From positions 310,001-374,000 of the forward strand of contig DCMZ01000010.1 in the NCBI GenBank assembly GCA_002321895.1: DNA of 64,000 nucleotides. Reading direction: 5' to 3'. This document shows positions 37,897 through 46,814 of the stretch, piece after piece. Source of the stretch: Bdellovibrionaceae bacterium UBA1609. GTDB lineage: Bacteria; Bdellovibrionota; Bdellovibrionia; Bdellovibrionales; UBA1609. The number at the start of each line of letters is the position of its first letter. Positions within the stretch are counted from its first letter, which is position 1. The notes beneath the pieces were generated by a model that was not told where the DNA came from, ran no database searches, and worked only from the letters and a program-made list of their open reading frames with translations. A program made the translations under genes and the position numbers.

Positions 37897-39281
37897 TGAA
37901 ATTAATTTTATTTTTACTCGTTACTTTTCCAAGTCTAGGGCTCTTTGCCAAAGAGAAAGGGCTTCAAACAGCTGACGGGATTCGAATCCCTAGACTGCAA
38001 AGTAAGTATTATTCTGATAAAAACGATCCCTGCCGATTACCGTTTTCATGTCCTTTCTTGGCTACATTGAGAGGAGACTGCCAATTTTACCAACCCATGC
38101 CGACCCACAACCTCAGTTGTGTTCGCACCTTGCAGCAGTCCCAAATCAACATTACCCAACAGTGCGAAAATCAAATTTTAGATCATGATAGTGCTGGTGA
38201 TCCCGTTGACCTAAATAATGAGGCCATACCCAACATTTGCCTCTCAAAAGCTCCTCAAAAATATAAATCACTTTTCGCCCAGGATGGGGATGTGCCCGCT
38301 AAGGTCATCAACTTATGGACCGAGGAGCGGATGGAATCCCTATGGCGAGAGAAGGAAATAGAAATCATCGGGCTCACTGAGGCCTATGCCACCCGTAGAG
38401 AAAAGGCCTTTGAAGAGGTCGAAAATCTACAAATGCGTGCAGAAAGTGAAAAGGATAGACCCTACGTACAGGAAATCTGGGAGCGCATGATTGAAGAAGC
38501 AAAACTGAATGCGGCTCAATATGGAGATTCGGGACAGAGCTTAACAGACTTCCAGACCATATTTGCACTTAATTTAGAGGCGTCTCGAGTTTGGAATCTA
38601 ATGGTTCTCTGTGCCGGTGGAAATGAAAACAAGGCTCGTCGAATGTACTATGAAGCTAAGTTTCAATGTGAATTCGAATCTCTGGTCGATGATCAACTCA
38701 TGTATGACAATGTTAAATCTTTTTTAATAAATACATTTACCGTATTTTCAACCACTCATGTTCCTCGATTTGAATTAAAGAAGGTGCCAAAATATGAATT
38801 TCAGCTAGAAGAGCTCTACACAAATCCGACCACGGATAAATTTGAGCAGCGCTTCCTCTTTCCGGCAACCCATCCCCTGCTGTCTCAAGCACTATTGCAA
38901 CATGGTCATAGCTTCTACAGAACAGATAACAATTGGGACATGAAAAAGTTTAAAAAGAAATACATCGAGGAATGGGATGATGTGGATTTAAGCCTCTCGG
39001 TGAATATGATGACTGCACTAACCATGAGTGCTGGGCACGGTTGCACGGCGATTGGGTTGTGGCCCGCTGCGGGTAGAGCCGCCTACAAGGCCCTACAAAA
39101 CAGATTGCTAGAATTAAATATTAGTACGGGAAAGATAGGAGACTTAAAAATAATGTCGCCTCGGTTAATTTCCACTCAATGCAAAAATCAAAATCTACCA
39201 AGAATCTATTGGGATGAGTCCCGGCGCATAGGCACCGACATGCGATTGTTAAATTCAAGATATGGAGTTGTTGAACAATGA
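37896..39281 (+). CDS. Exported cysteine-containing protein, unknown
   Basis: A 461-residue protein with signal peptide 'MKLILFLLVTFPSLGLFA'. An N-terminal cysteine cluster (DPCRLPFSCP, GDCQFY, LSCVRT, QQCENQ, NICLS) is followed by a long helical charged region and a C-terminal part with 'TMSAGHGCTAIGLWPAAGRAAYKAL'. Its ATG overlaps the protease stop (TAATG), so they are translated in a fixed order. No family recognised. Confidence 0.7.
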   Translation: MKLILFLLVTFPSLGLFAKEKGLQTADGIRIPRLQSKYYSDKNDPCRLPFSCPFLATLRGDCQFYQPMPTHNLSCVRTLQQSQINITQQCENQILDHDSAGDPVDLNNEAIPNICLSKAPQKYKSLFAQDGDVPAKVINLWTEERMESLWREKEIEIIGLTEAYATRREKAFEEVENLQMRAESEKDRPYVQEIWERMIEEAKLNAAQYGDSGQSLTDFQTIFALNLEASRVWNLMVLCAGGNENKARRMYYEAKFQCEFESLVDDQLMYDNVKSFLINTFTVFSTTHVPRFELKKVPKYEFQLEELYTNPTTDKFEQRFLFPATHPLLSQALLQHGHSFYRTDNNWDMKKFKKKYIEEWDDVDLSLSVNMMTALTMSAGHGCTAIGLWPAAGRAAYKALQNRLLELNISTGKIGDLKIMSPRLISTQCKNQNLPRIYWDESRRIGTDMRLLNSRYGVVEQ

Positions 39282-41503
39282 ATATTATAAAATTCTCTAT
39301 TCTAATATTTCTATTGCCCCTCTACACCTGGGCGATTCCCCCTTCACTTCAACGGGAACTGGGATCAAAAAGACCTGCGTTGGATGCTCAACTCATTGCC
39401 GATTCCGAAGCCCTCGACCAGTGGTATAAGAAAGTTCAAGATTCGATTTATGACTCGTCCTCTTTTGAATCCATAGTGGAAGAACTCATAAATGATACCA
39501 ATGAAAAGCGCTACCGCATTCGCTATTTCATTCTATCCTATGCAATAGAAACCCTGTTTCCAGGTACAATAAGCGAACGATGGAGTGTGTTTTACAAAAA
39601 ATATATAAATCGAGCATTCCTATATGCAAATATAAAGAATAACAACCTTGGTGGAAGAGAGATTGATTTTAAAAGAGTTTCGGAATTGACCCCGCAAAAA
39701 AGACGAGACCTAGGATCAATGGCCACAGAGAAGGACAACTATCAAAGCTATCTGCTCAAAGCTATGTATGATCGCTCAGACAATGATTTTTATTTGGATT
39801 TTCAAAACTCCCCTAAAGCTATAGTTCCTGCCATTCAATCCATTCAAGCGGTTTTAACTGACGGTATTACTGGTTCAGCCATTCATGAGCTTTTTGAATC
39901 GGGCCAGGCCTTAACTCCAATGTTAGCTCGATTAAAAGCCCCTAAGGACGAATCCATTGAAAATTATTTTCCTGAGGTTGAAATTGAAACTTGGCTATCC
40001 CTTAAATTTGGCTCTCCTGAAGACTATGTGGCGGACCCCGTTGAACTAGATGTGTATGCAGACATAGAGCTTGAGTTACCTATGTCTCTCATCGAGAGCA
40101 AGGGAATAGCACCCTCCGAACTTCAAGAGATGATTCGATTTTGCACCTATTTAACTCACGCCACATTGGGTGCTGAATATCGATCCAGAATGATTGATAT
40201 GGAGCGTACACTTTTCACATTAGCTTCTCTACCAGAAGAGGATTGGGAAAAAATGGGATTTCGCCCCAAAGCCCAATGGGAGGAGTATCATCCCAGTGGA
40301 AAAGTACTGCCGGATGGAAATAAGCTCATTCGATACCAGGAAATGGACCCAGAACTCTATTCTGTTTTTTCAAGCATTCACTTGATTGTGGCTCAGGATC
40401 TCGCTGAATTGTATCGAAACCAGTTTATAGATCAAATTCAGCAGTTAGCCCGAAGTAATGAGGCGAAAAAATTAAATATTTCAGAAGATCTATTAAAACT
40501 TGCAATGATTTCTAGCCATTCGTTAGCTGAATCAAATACCGCTCTCGCAAAGCCAATGCCCCTTGTAGAAGAGGGAAAAAACATTAGAGACTATTTAGAT
40601 AATTATGAAGAGATTATTTCTAGAGAACTTAATCAATACTGGATCACGCGATATAATACCGCCATTTACAATGCTAGCAATTTGGTGAGTGACGTAAAAT
40701 CCAAAGCGCTCGAGTTTAAACTTAACATTATCTATCCGGATATGATTGCAAGAGAGATTGAAGCCCTCTATAGACCCAAAACTTCCAGCTCTTTTTACTC
40801 GCAGATTCCACAGCCTGGATCCAACGTCATTTCGGCTAAAGACTTATTTAAGCAATCTCGTGCTGAAAACATAGGGCCCATTATAAATCGCCTACAGCAC
40901 TATGTGGCTGAAATTCAGGAAATACTTATTGGAGTGCAGAGTCTACGATCGCAGGCCCATAAGGGGCCACAATTCGATGCCAGCTATGAACAAGCCCGTG
41001 TCCAACTGGACAGTTCCCGGTATGAATTGGAGAAAATCTATATCACTATTGGAATGGCTCGATTCATCGCTGAAAAAAGTGACCAAACTCAACTTATGAA
41101 TGAGCTCTACCAAACCCTAGAGCAACTGTATCAGTTTTATAATGAATTTTCTGATTTTAAACTGCCTAAACCTAGGAGAGTGGAAAAACTTGCACAAAAC
41201 CAATTGGATGAAATGAAAAGCCAATTGGAAAGAGGCAAACGAGGCCCCTTTCGGCAAGTTAAAAGTGGCGGCTACTCCTTTAAAACCTATGCCGTCTGGT
41301 TACCCGATGGGAGGCACCTTGCCCTCTACGAATTTGGCAGAGGACGGAAAAACCAATTCTATATGGATTTCTCAAATAATCCTTATGGACTTTCGGTGAA
41401 CCGCTTTGGCGCTGGAAATGGAAAGGCCACTTTAAGTTTCGAAATCAGCGGATTGGGTATTACTGGCGTTTCGGAGTTGGTCGTGGACTTTTCGGACCGG
41501 TGA
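39278..41503 (+). CDS. Exported paralogue of the HExxH protein with degenerate active site
   Basis: A 741-residue protein with signal peptide 'MNIIKFSILIFLLPLYTWA'. It aligns by eye with the operon's first protein ('LTPQKRRDL' versus 'LSPKKRNQL'; 'FCTYLTHATLGAEYRS' versus 'FFNIATHLTLGNEYKA'). At the position of HEMIH it has 'HELFE' (H203-E-L-F-E207), so the second zinc-binding histidine is missing. It may be a pseudoenzyme or partner subunit. It overlaps the previous gene by 4 nt (ATGA). Confidence 0.7.
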   Translation: MNIIKFSILIFLLPLYTWAIPPSLQRELGSKRPALDAQLIADSEALDQWYKKVQDSIYDSSSFESIVEELINDTNEKRYRIRYFILSYAIETLFPGTISERWSVFYKKYINRAFLYANIKNNNLGGREIDFKRVSELTPQKRRDLGSMATEKDNYQSYLLKAMYDRSDNDFYLDFQNSPKAIVPAIQSIQAVLTDGITGSAIHELFESGQALTPMLARLKAPKDESIENYFPEVEIETWLSLKFGSPEDYVADPVELDVYADIELELPMSLIESKGIAPSELQEMIRFCTYLTHATLGAEYRSRMIDMERTLFTLASLPEEDWEKMGFRPKAQWEEYHPSGKVLPDGNKLIRYQEMDPELYSVFSSIHLIVAQDLAELYRNQFIDQIQQLARSNEAKKLNISEDLLKLAMISSHSLAESNTALAKPMPLVEEGKNIRDYLDNYEEIISRELNQYWITRYNTAIYNASNLVSDVKSKALEFKLNIIYPDMIAREIEALYRPKTSSSFYSQIPQPGSNVISAKDLFKQSRAENIGPIINRLQHYVAEIQEILIGVQSLRSQAHKGPQFDASYEQARVQLDSSRYELEKIYITIGMARFIAEKSDQTQLMNELYQTLEQLYQFYNEFSDFKLPKPRRVEKLAQNQLDEMKSQLERGKRGPFRQVKSGGYSFKTYAVWLPDGRHLALYEFGRGRKNQFYMDFSNNPYGLSVNRFGAGNGKATLSFEISGLGITGVSELVVDFSDR

Positions 41504-41590
41504 TTGGCGGATTATTGAAAAAATAAGTCTAGGTAAAATATTTTTAAAAATTGAATCAAATAAACATTTTGTAAATATAAGGGAGGACAT

Positions 41591-41932
41591 ATGAATAAAA
41601 TGTTAACTATCGCACTTTTTGCAACCACAATATCTGGAACTGCATTTGCAGAAAAATGCATTCCTGAAATCATAGATGAAGACACAATTTGCATTGTGAA
41701 AATAAGCTCACCTTGTAGAGACACCACTCACTTGGGATACAATGCCGTTCGATTTGGATACATCGAGAAAATACATCAAATATGGACGACACCTAACTGT
41801 GATATACGAGAAGTCACGAAAGAAAGTACTGGTTACGGAGTGTATTGGAACACCGATTATTTTGACCGAGAAAGCCTAATGTCACAATGCAATAACAGAC
41901 GGGCTGAGTACCGCCAGCTTCTATGTGATTAA
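41591..41932 (+). CDS. Small secreted cysteine-containing protein
   Basis: A 113-residue exported protein. The signal peptide ends 'SGTAFA|EKC'. The mature part of about 93 residues has seven cysteines (EKCIPE, TICIV, SPCRD, PNCDI, SQCNN, LLCD plus spacing) and many aromatics, suggesting a compact disulfide-bonded fold. A strong ribosome binding site (AAGGGAGG) precedes ATG 41591. It lies between the exported operon and the conjugative element, so ownership is unclear. Confidence 0.65.
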   Translation: MNKMLTIALFATTISGTAFAEKCIPEIIDEDTICIVKISSPCRDTTHLGYNAVRFGYIEKIHQIWTTPNCDIREVTKESTGYGVYWNTDYFDRESLMSQCNNRRAEYRQLLCD

Positions 41933-42037
41933 AGTCTATACTCTATTCATTGGATAAGACATCCCAAGTCCAAATTATCTGACATAGCTAAATTTGGAAA
42001 TAACAGGTCAAGGATACAAAGACTCCAACGAAAAGAC

Positions 42038-42130
42038 GCAAAAATTTTGGAAATTGAGAGCCGAGCGATGCCGGGAGCGTACAACAGGTACGCGACCCAA
42101 TCCGAAGGATCTCAAGTTTTCAAAATTTGC
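42038..42130. repeat. Long imperfect inverted repeat with nested hairpin
   Basis: The outer arms 42038-42058 (starting GCAAAAATTTTGG) and 42111-42130 (ending TCAAAATTTGC) pair with a few bulges. Inside is a perfect hairpin GCGTAC-AACAG-GTACGC (42077-42093) and a small ATCC-GAA-GGAT hairpin. The whole can fold as one branched structure on either strand. It could be a dispersed extragenic palindromic repeat, a structured RNA or a recombinase-binding site. Confidence 0.5.
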
Positions 42131-42146
42131 AGTGGATTTGAAGTTG

Positions 42147-42169
42147 GAGCGGGTGAAGTAAGTCCGCTC
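42147..42169. repeat. GAGCGG/CCGCTC hairpin
   Basis: A perfect 6-bp stem (42147-42152 with 42164-42169) and 11-nt loop, just right of the larger inverted repeat. Its minus strand ends ACCCGCTCCA, superficially like the 3' end of a tRNA, but no T-arm or anticodon arm is present. Confidence 0.4.
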
Positions 42170-42239
42170 ATTCCAATAACTTATAACACCTGAGAAGGGA
42201 ATGGAAGGGCATTTTTAATATAAAAACCCCCTCTGTCAT

Positions 42240-43418
42240 CTACTCATCTCCTCCACCATTGGCCGATTTGAGTGTGATAACTTGCCCTTCGTCAGCTTGT
42301 GGCACGCTTATGCCTAGCTTGTCCATCTTGCCTTTTATATGCATCCCAGAGGCTCTCACATAGCCGTCTGTGATATGTAGGCTAGAGTGGCCAACATTCT
42401 CCTTAATCACCCCCACGGGGATGTCACACTGTACGGCCAGTGTAATATGGGTGGCTCGCAGGTTATGAAAAGTAACTTCCTTAATACCGATTTCTCGGCA
42501 AAAATCTTTGGTCACTTTGGCCTGCTTTCCGTCTGCCCAATAAGGAGTTTTCGGATCTATTACATAGTCCGATTTTGACTTAAGCTTTGTCGCCTTAAGC
42601 TCTGGTACAATTTGCTTCGGAATACCCACCATCCTTGATTGACCACTTTTCAACCTCTCAACAACTCCTTCTCCAGGGATATGTTGACGCTGTAAGTCTA
42701 CTAGACCTTTTTCAAGGTCTAAATCAGTCCATCTAAGCCCCGCAAGTTCACTCCGTCTCATTCCAAGAGAGATCGCTAAAAGCCAGGGCAGGAAATATGG
42801 ATGCTTCCTTAAACGAGCTTCCCCAAGAAATACTTCTACTTCCTGTGGGTTAAGTGCGAGTTTCCGTTTTTTAACGGCCTTTCTATGTTTCATGCCAGAA
42901 AGAGGGTTTGATTCCATGATTCCGCTCTCATAAGCGTATGACATCATGGCTTTGGCCTCTTTTTGAATGTCTATAGTCAAGGCTCTGCTCACACCTTTTA
43001 AAACCTCCAAATTATCTAGATACTTTTTCAAGTCCCTTTGATTGACAAGATCTAAATGAAGATCTTGCCACAAATCGAGGTGTTTAAGTCGGCTACGTTT
43101 AGTAGCAAAAAGTGCAGGTGAAATGCCTATGGGATTACTGCTACTTCTAATGTCTCCACTGAGATCATCGAGGTAATAATCCTTTAACTCGCCCCAGGTA
43201 TCTAATCCTTGGCGAGTTGGCTTTTCATTCTTACACAAATACCTAAGTTCGGCGGCAATACTTTCTGCTTTTGGTTTCGAGGTAATACCACTTTGTTTCT
43301 TTTGAACCCTCTTTCCCGTGAATTTGTTGATTCCTTCAACTTGAACTCGGTAATAGGTCTTAAAAACACCTGGTTTCACCTCAACTTCATACGGTTTATA
43401 CGGTAATCCGTTTTTCAT
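42240..43418 (-). CDS. int: Tyrosine recombinase / ICE integrase
   Basis: A 392-residue site-specific recombinase for insertion and excision of the element. It has an N-terminal arm-binding-like region, a SAM-like core-binding domain (about residues 75-185) and a catalytic domain with 'SLGMRRSELAGLRW' (first Arg), 'FHNLRATH' (HxxR), 'ENVGHSS' (His) and 'TDGYVR' (nucleophile Tyr). AAGGAGG precedes ATG 43418. It overlaps the excisionase-like gene by 4 nt. Confidence 0.93.
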   Translation of the reverse strand: MKNGLPYKPYEVEVKPGVFKTYYRVQVEGINKFTGKRVQKKQSGITSKPKAESIAAELRYLCKNEKPTRQGLDTWGELKDYYLDDLSGDIRSSSNPIGISPALFATKRSRLKHLDLWQDLHLDLVNQRDLKKYLDNLEVLKGVSRALTIDIQKEAKAMMSYAYESGIMESNPLSGMKHRKAVKKRKLALNPQEVEVFLGEARLRKHPYFLPWLLAISLGMRRSELAGLRWTDLDLEKGLVDLQRQHIPGEGVVERLKSGQSRMVGIPKQIVPELKATKLKSKSDYVIDPKTPYWADGKQAKVTKDFCREIGIKEVTFHNLRATHITLAVQCDIPVGVIKENVGHSSLHITDGYVRASGMHIKGKMDKLGISVPQADEGQVITLKSANGGGDE

Positions 43419-43654
43419 AAAAATCCTCCTTGTAACACTAACAAAGAGTCCAGATCTTTTTTCTTAAACCTGAGTCGTCTTCCCAAAAGCCGATATGCCC
43501 TTATTTTTCCTTCGTACACCCAGTTCCGAATTTGCTTTGGAGTTGTTCTTAAATATTCCGCAGCTTCTTCGGACGTGTACCACGCTATTGTTTTGTCAAA
43601 GAACGTGGGGCTACTGTCATCAACATCGTTCACCCCGTTTCGTTTTTTAATCAT
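43415..43654 (-). CDS. Excisionase-like helix-turn-helix protein
   Basis: A 79-residue MerR/XIS-type winged HTH: 'YTSEEAAEYLRTTPKQIRNWVYEGKIRAYRLLGRRLRF', the pattern of DNA-binding excisionases (HTH_17). ATG 43654 follows GAGG; the frame extends to GTG 43666. Its stop overlaps the integrase start (ATGA), so excisionase and integrase are co-translated, which fits control of recombination direction. Confidence 0.85.
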   Translation of the reverse strand: MIKKRNGVNDVDDSSPTFFDKTIAWYTSEEAAEYLRTTPKQIRNWVYEGKIRAYRLLGRRLRFKKKDLDSLLVLQGGFL

Positions 43655-43712
43655 ATCAAACCTCACTAAAGAATCAATTTTTACATTCTAAAAACACCTT
43701 TCTTGTTGCGAC

Positions 43713-44087
43713 TTATAAATCGTTGTTATCAAGATTGTTTGTCACATCTTCATGGGTAGAAACGTCACTTTTTCCATTCAACAAATGTCCCAAAAAGTCG
43801 TCCTTCGAAAGGCTACCGTTTGATTTTTTGAATTGTTTAAAAGCCATCTCTAATTTGTCTGCATTAGATAGTGATTCCTCTTGTAAGAGTTTTAGGTCAT
43901 TGTCTGACACCATCTTCAGAGCCACGAGGAGCAGCTCGTTGGCTTTTACTTTCTTGCCGAAGCTCTTCTTGTTGGCCTTCTCTAAGAGCCTTGTAAGTAG
44001 CTTTCTCGTCTCTCCAGATACGCGTATTGCTGAGGTATTAGTATTTCTTTTTGTCTTTGGCTTTTGTGCCTTTTTCTCTTGATCCAT
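43713..44087 (-). CDS. Small charged protein, possibly DNA-binding
   Basis: A 124-residue basic-to-acidic protein. The segment 'SAIRVSGETRKLLTRLLEKANKK' resembles the start of ribbon-helix-helix proteins (short beta strand then helix), followed by helices and an acidic disordered tail. AGGAG lies 7 nt before ATG 44087. It sits between relaxase and excisionase genes, so an accessory role in mobilisation or regulation is possible but unproven. Confidence 0.6.
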   Translation of the reverse strand: MDQEKKAQKPKTKRNTNTSAIRVSGETRKLLTRLLEKANKKSFGKKVKANELLLVALKMVSDNDLKLLQEESLSNADKLEMAFKQFKKSNGSLSKDDFLGHLLNGKSDVSTHEDVTNNLDNNDL

Positions 44088-44145
44088 TTAGATCTCCTAC
44101 AGTTATTGAACAGGGTCGAGTTCAAACCTCAGAACTGTTCAGTTT

Positions 44146-46008
44146 CTAGATATTGAAATCTAAATCGATTGCTGTCCGTTCAAGCTGTTTACCAAGGTCG
44201 TTTGTACTTAAGATGATTCCTGATTTAGATAGGTTAGTTTTAAAAAGGTCCAAATTTGGTTGTAGGATTTGTGACCCCTTGGATTTCGTAAAAAGCGTTA
44301 CCTCCTTTATATAATTATTTTGTCCAATAAATACTTCAGCAGACTTTAGACCCCGATCATCAGTGAAAATAAGATTGTCAAATTTGCTGAATAGACTTTG
44401 AAGAGTCGCAGGGGAGTGGGAGAGCATGTCTGCACCTTCAACTACAGCAGCTCGTCCACCTGGGCCAAAAAATGAAACGGATGCAGACTTCTTTTTATCA
44501 AGCTTTTTACCGCTCCATGTTCCATTCTGATCTTGAGTGTACTCAAACCCATTTTCTCGGTCTCCCTTATCGAAAAACCTAATTGCGCCACCAAGACTTA
44601 CCTGGGCTGAATCCTTTTCAAGCATCCTTTCAAGCATTCCTTGTCTGACTTTTGCCGAATCAAAGAAACTCTTAAGTTTCCTAATAGATTCCTTTTTGGC
44701 CATTTTCTCGTAGTTAGGAATATAGAAAGAGTTAAAACCCTTTGTAACTTTCCCAAGGTGGTTTTCAAGTAAAAGTAGGTTTTTATTGCCCGTGATTTCT
44801 GAAAGAGCACGTATATAAGTAGTCTCTTTATGAATTGCAACAAAATCCAAATATTGGCCCTTGGTTTTGTTCTTGGCGTTGTAGTAACCATTTTCAGAAA
44901 TAGTCACATAAGGACGACCCTTTAGAGCAAGTTGGCCATTTTTCTTCTCCATTAATGAGATCTTGTTTGCCGCACAATACTCTAAAAGGTTTTTTCGATT
45001 GGCTCTTTGAATAAGTTCAAAAGGGATTATAGGATCGCTAATCCTACCCCCAGAAGGGCTGATATGATGATCAAACCCAAAACTTGCAGAGCTATAACTA
45101 ATATGGTCATTTTGTCCTTGGCCCTTCTGACCAAATAATTCACCACTTGGTTCAATTCCCCAAACGCCACTTGCGCTATTTCTATCCTTAGTCTGGTTAA
45201 ACTCATCTCTCATTCTCTCCTTTGAAAATGGAACGGACTTAAAACGCTCCTTATTTTCAGCGAATACTTTCAGAAGACCTTCTTTGTCGTATCTGGCGCC
45301 AAGCTTTTTACCACGAATATTTTTCTTCTTGGTCGGATAGAGGTATTGGATATTCTTTTTCTGAACACCAACCTTAATACCTAGTTCACTCATATAGGAG
45401 ATATATTCATCGAAACTTGTTGCAAGTGATCTTGCTAGGTCAGCTCTTTGGATAAGGTCTAACTGATACGAAACACCCCCACGCTCTAATATCTTTTGAG
45501 CTGTAGGGTGAAGCTTCGCCTGTCTGGCCTCTCGTGTTTCTTCAATTATAGATAAGCCCAAGTCCTTAGAGATTTCATTACTTTTTGATCTGGCATAGGA
45601 GAGAAGACTCTTTTTATTTATGATCTCTCTCTTTTTAGTTTTTCCGTTAATCGGATTGATCAAAATATGGTTATGAATATGCTTCGTGTCGGCATGGGTA
45701 ACTACTAAAAATTCGTGATTTGGAAATGATCTTTTGACAAACTCTTTCCCAAAATCTGTGACACCATCAGCTCCAAGTTTTTCACTGTCTTCGTGTGAAA
45801 AACTCTGAATTACTTCAAAGAATACGTTTTTACTCCAGCTTTCCTTGTACTCGGATGAATTTATAATGGATTTCGCAGCTATACCTGGATTTAAACCATC
45901 ATATTCGATATTTGTTGCCTTTTTCAAAACGTACCTCTCATATTCTGAAGCCTTCTGACCCTTATTTCCACCTGACTCTGTTCGCCACTTAATCTTCACA
46001 CTAGCCAT
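44146..46008 (-). CDS. MOBP-type relaxase with primase/Toprim-like C-terminal half
   Basis: The DNA-nicking enzyme that starts conjugative transfer. In the N-terminal domain, candidate catalytic tyrosines lie in 'SEYERYV' (Y23/Y26), and the metal-binding HxDxxHxHxH motif is 'HADTKHIHNHI' (H105, D107, H110, H112, H114). After a linker, residues ~330-600 resemble a DUF3991/CHC2-then-Toprim-like arrangement ('LLEYCAANKISLMEKKNGQ' to 'SVSFFGPGGRAAVVEGADMLS' and 'LIFTDDRG'). A fused priming or DNA-handling function is possible. It overlaps the mobC-like gene by 8 nt. Confidence 0.9.
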   Translation of the reverse strand: MASVKIKWRTESGGNKGQKASEYERYVLKKATNIEYDGLNPGIAAKSIINSSEYKESWSKNVFFEVIQSFSHEDSEKLGADGVTDFGKEFVKRSFPNHEFLVVTHADTKHIHNHILINPINGKTKKREIINKKSLLSYARSKSNEISKDLGLSIIEETREARQAKLHPTAQKILERGGVSYQLDLIQRADLARSLATSFDEYISYMSELGIKVGVQKKNIQYLYPTKKKNIRGKKLGARYDKEGLLKVFAENKERFKSVPFSKERMRDEFNQTKDRNSASGVWGIEPSGELFGQKGQGQNDHISYSSASFGFDHHISPSGGRISDPIIPFELIQRANRKNLLEYCAANKISLMEKKNGQLALKGRPYVTISENGYYNAKNKTKGQYLDFVAIHKETTYIRALSEITGNKNLLLLENHLGKVTKGFNSFYIPNYEKMAKKESIRKLKSFFDSAKVRQGMLERMLEKDSAQVSLGGAIRFFDKGDRENGFEYTQDQNGTWSGKKLDKKKSASVSFFGPGGRAAVVEGADMLSHSPATLQSLFSKFDNLIFTDDRGLKSAEVFIGQNNYIKEVTLFTKSKGSQILQPNLDLFKTNLSKSGIILSTNDLGKQLERTAIDLDFNI

Positions 46009-46345
46009 AGGCGGCCATACACATTAACTTCATTGCATTTAGAGATTCGGCACACTCTTGAATGCCTTTGTTCCAACCGTAACCAACGCCCGCATTAACT
46101 CTCCTGGCAATTTGATTGATGTTTATTCCAAGTCTGTTCATTTCCTTTATTAGCCTTTCACCTTCTTGAGTATTTAGAAGTACTTTTGTAGGGATCTGGT
46201 TTAGCCATGACTCTCTAAGAATACTTGGCATACTTCGGCCTATCTTTTGGTGCTGTTTATAAAGCCGTAAGTAATCTTGGTCTGAGAGCTTTACGTTTAC
46301 TTGATTTCTAAAGTTTTTATCTTTTTTCCCGTCAAACAGATTCAT
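46001..46345 (-). CDS. MobC-like relaxosome accessory protein
   Basis: A 114-residue relaxosome protein with an N-terminal RHH-like segment ('VNVKLSDQDYLRLYKQHQKIG') and the conserved MobC motif 'LGININQIARRVNAG'. Such proteins bind oriT and help the relaxase melt the nic region. ATG 46345 is preceded by GGAGG. The overlap with the relaxase gene confirms a relaxosome pair; oriT is probably nearby. Confidence 0.88.
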   Translation of the reverse strand: MNLFDGKKDKNFRNQVNVKLSDQDYLRLYKQHQKIGRSMPSILRESWLNQIPTKVLLNTQEGERLIKEMNRLGININQIARRVNAGVGYGWNKGIQECAESLNAMKLMCMAAYG

Positions 46346-46363
46346 ACTTCCTCCTTAGTGTTT

Positions 46364-46522
46364 TTATTTTCCAATAACTGAGAGTAGGGCTTTTCCGATT
46401 AGACTAATCCAAGATTGAGCCTCTTCCTGCAACTCTTCACAAGACTCCTTGTTCTCTTCAACTTCCTCTGCGAGTAACTCTACTCGAGATGTTTGTTTCG
46501 TAAGTTCATTTGAGTCAGACAC
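46364..46522 (-). CDS. Small coiled-coil protein with hydrophobic C-terminus
   Basis: A 52-residue protein starting at GTG 46522, 7 nt after AGGAG. A Glu-rich coiled coil (VELLAEEVEENKESCEELQEE) is followed by an amphipathic or membrane-touching end (SWISLIGKALLSVIGK). The frame is open to 46573 but that part overlaps the lipoprotein gene. Only one base separates it from the lipoprotein stop. Function unknown; perhaps a partner of the lipoprotein. Confidence 0.6.
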   Translation of the reverse strand: MSDSNELTKQTSRVELLAEEVEENKESCEELQEEAQSWISLIGKALLSVIGK

Positions 46523-46523
46523 T

Positions 46524-46814
46524 TTATTTCTCCTCTTTTTGATTTTTTGTTGATTCAGATTCGATTGCTTCATGCCCTTTAATTAGTGCGTTTAAAGCAG
46601 CCATTAATTTCTCTTCCTCCTCCTTTGTGAGTTTCTTCTGGTTAAGTTGTTTGACTAGTTTTGGGTCTTCCCGTTCTGTTTTTGCAGTGATAACTAGTGT
46701 TTTCATTTCTCCAAGTAGTCGTTGCTTTTTTCGCTTTGTTGGACAGTTTGTGGCGCAGCCTATTGTTATTGTCGTGATGAGTATTGTTGCGATTCTGAGT
46801 ATTCTTTTTTTCAT
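46524..46814 (-). CDS. Small lipoprotein of the conjugative element
   Basis: A 96-residue lipoprotein: 'MKKRILRIATILITTITIGC' carries a lipobox ending at Cys20, then a charged helical Lys/Glu-rich body. In conjugative elements such small lipoproteins often act in entry exclusion, but no family match is visible. The start ATG overlaps the end of a possible ORF at 46811-47041. Confidence 0.65.
   Translation of the reverse strand: MKKRILRIATILITTITIGCATNCPTKRKKQRLLGEMKTLVITAKTEREDPKLVKQLNQKKLTKEEEEKLMAALNALIKGHEAIESESTKNQKEEK

Larger units (their letters stand above)
41933..42239. other. Junction region at the left end of the conjugative element
   Basis: About 300 bases without a gene, between the last small exported gene and the integrase stop. 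It contains the structured inverted repeats listed separately. An attachment site of the element is expected here because integrases usually lie next to one end, but the other end is outside the window so I cannot identify the core repeat. Confidence 0.4.

Noticed and set aside
42140..42180. tRNA-like 3' end on the minus strand (ACCCGCTCCA)
   Set aside because: Only the last ~10 bases resemble a tRNA acceptor end. No T-arm consensus, anticodon arm or D-arm can be drawn, so it is kept only as a hairpin.
43723..44082. 119-codon plus-strand frame opposite the small charged protein
   Set aside because: It is a full-length antisense shadow without a ribosome binding site in an otherwise minus-strand operon.
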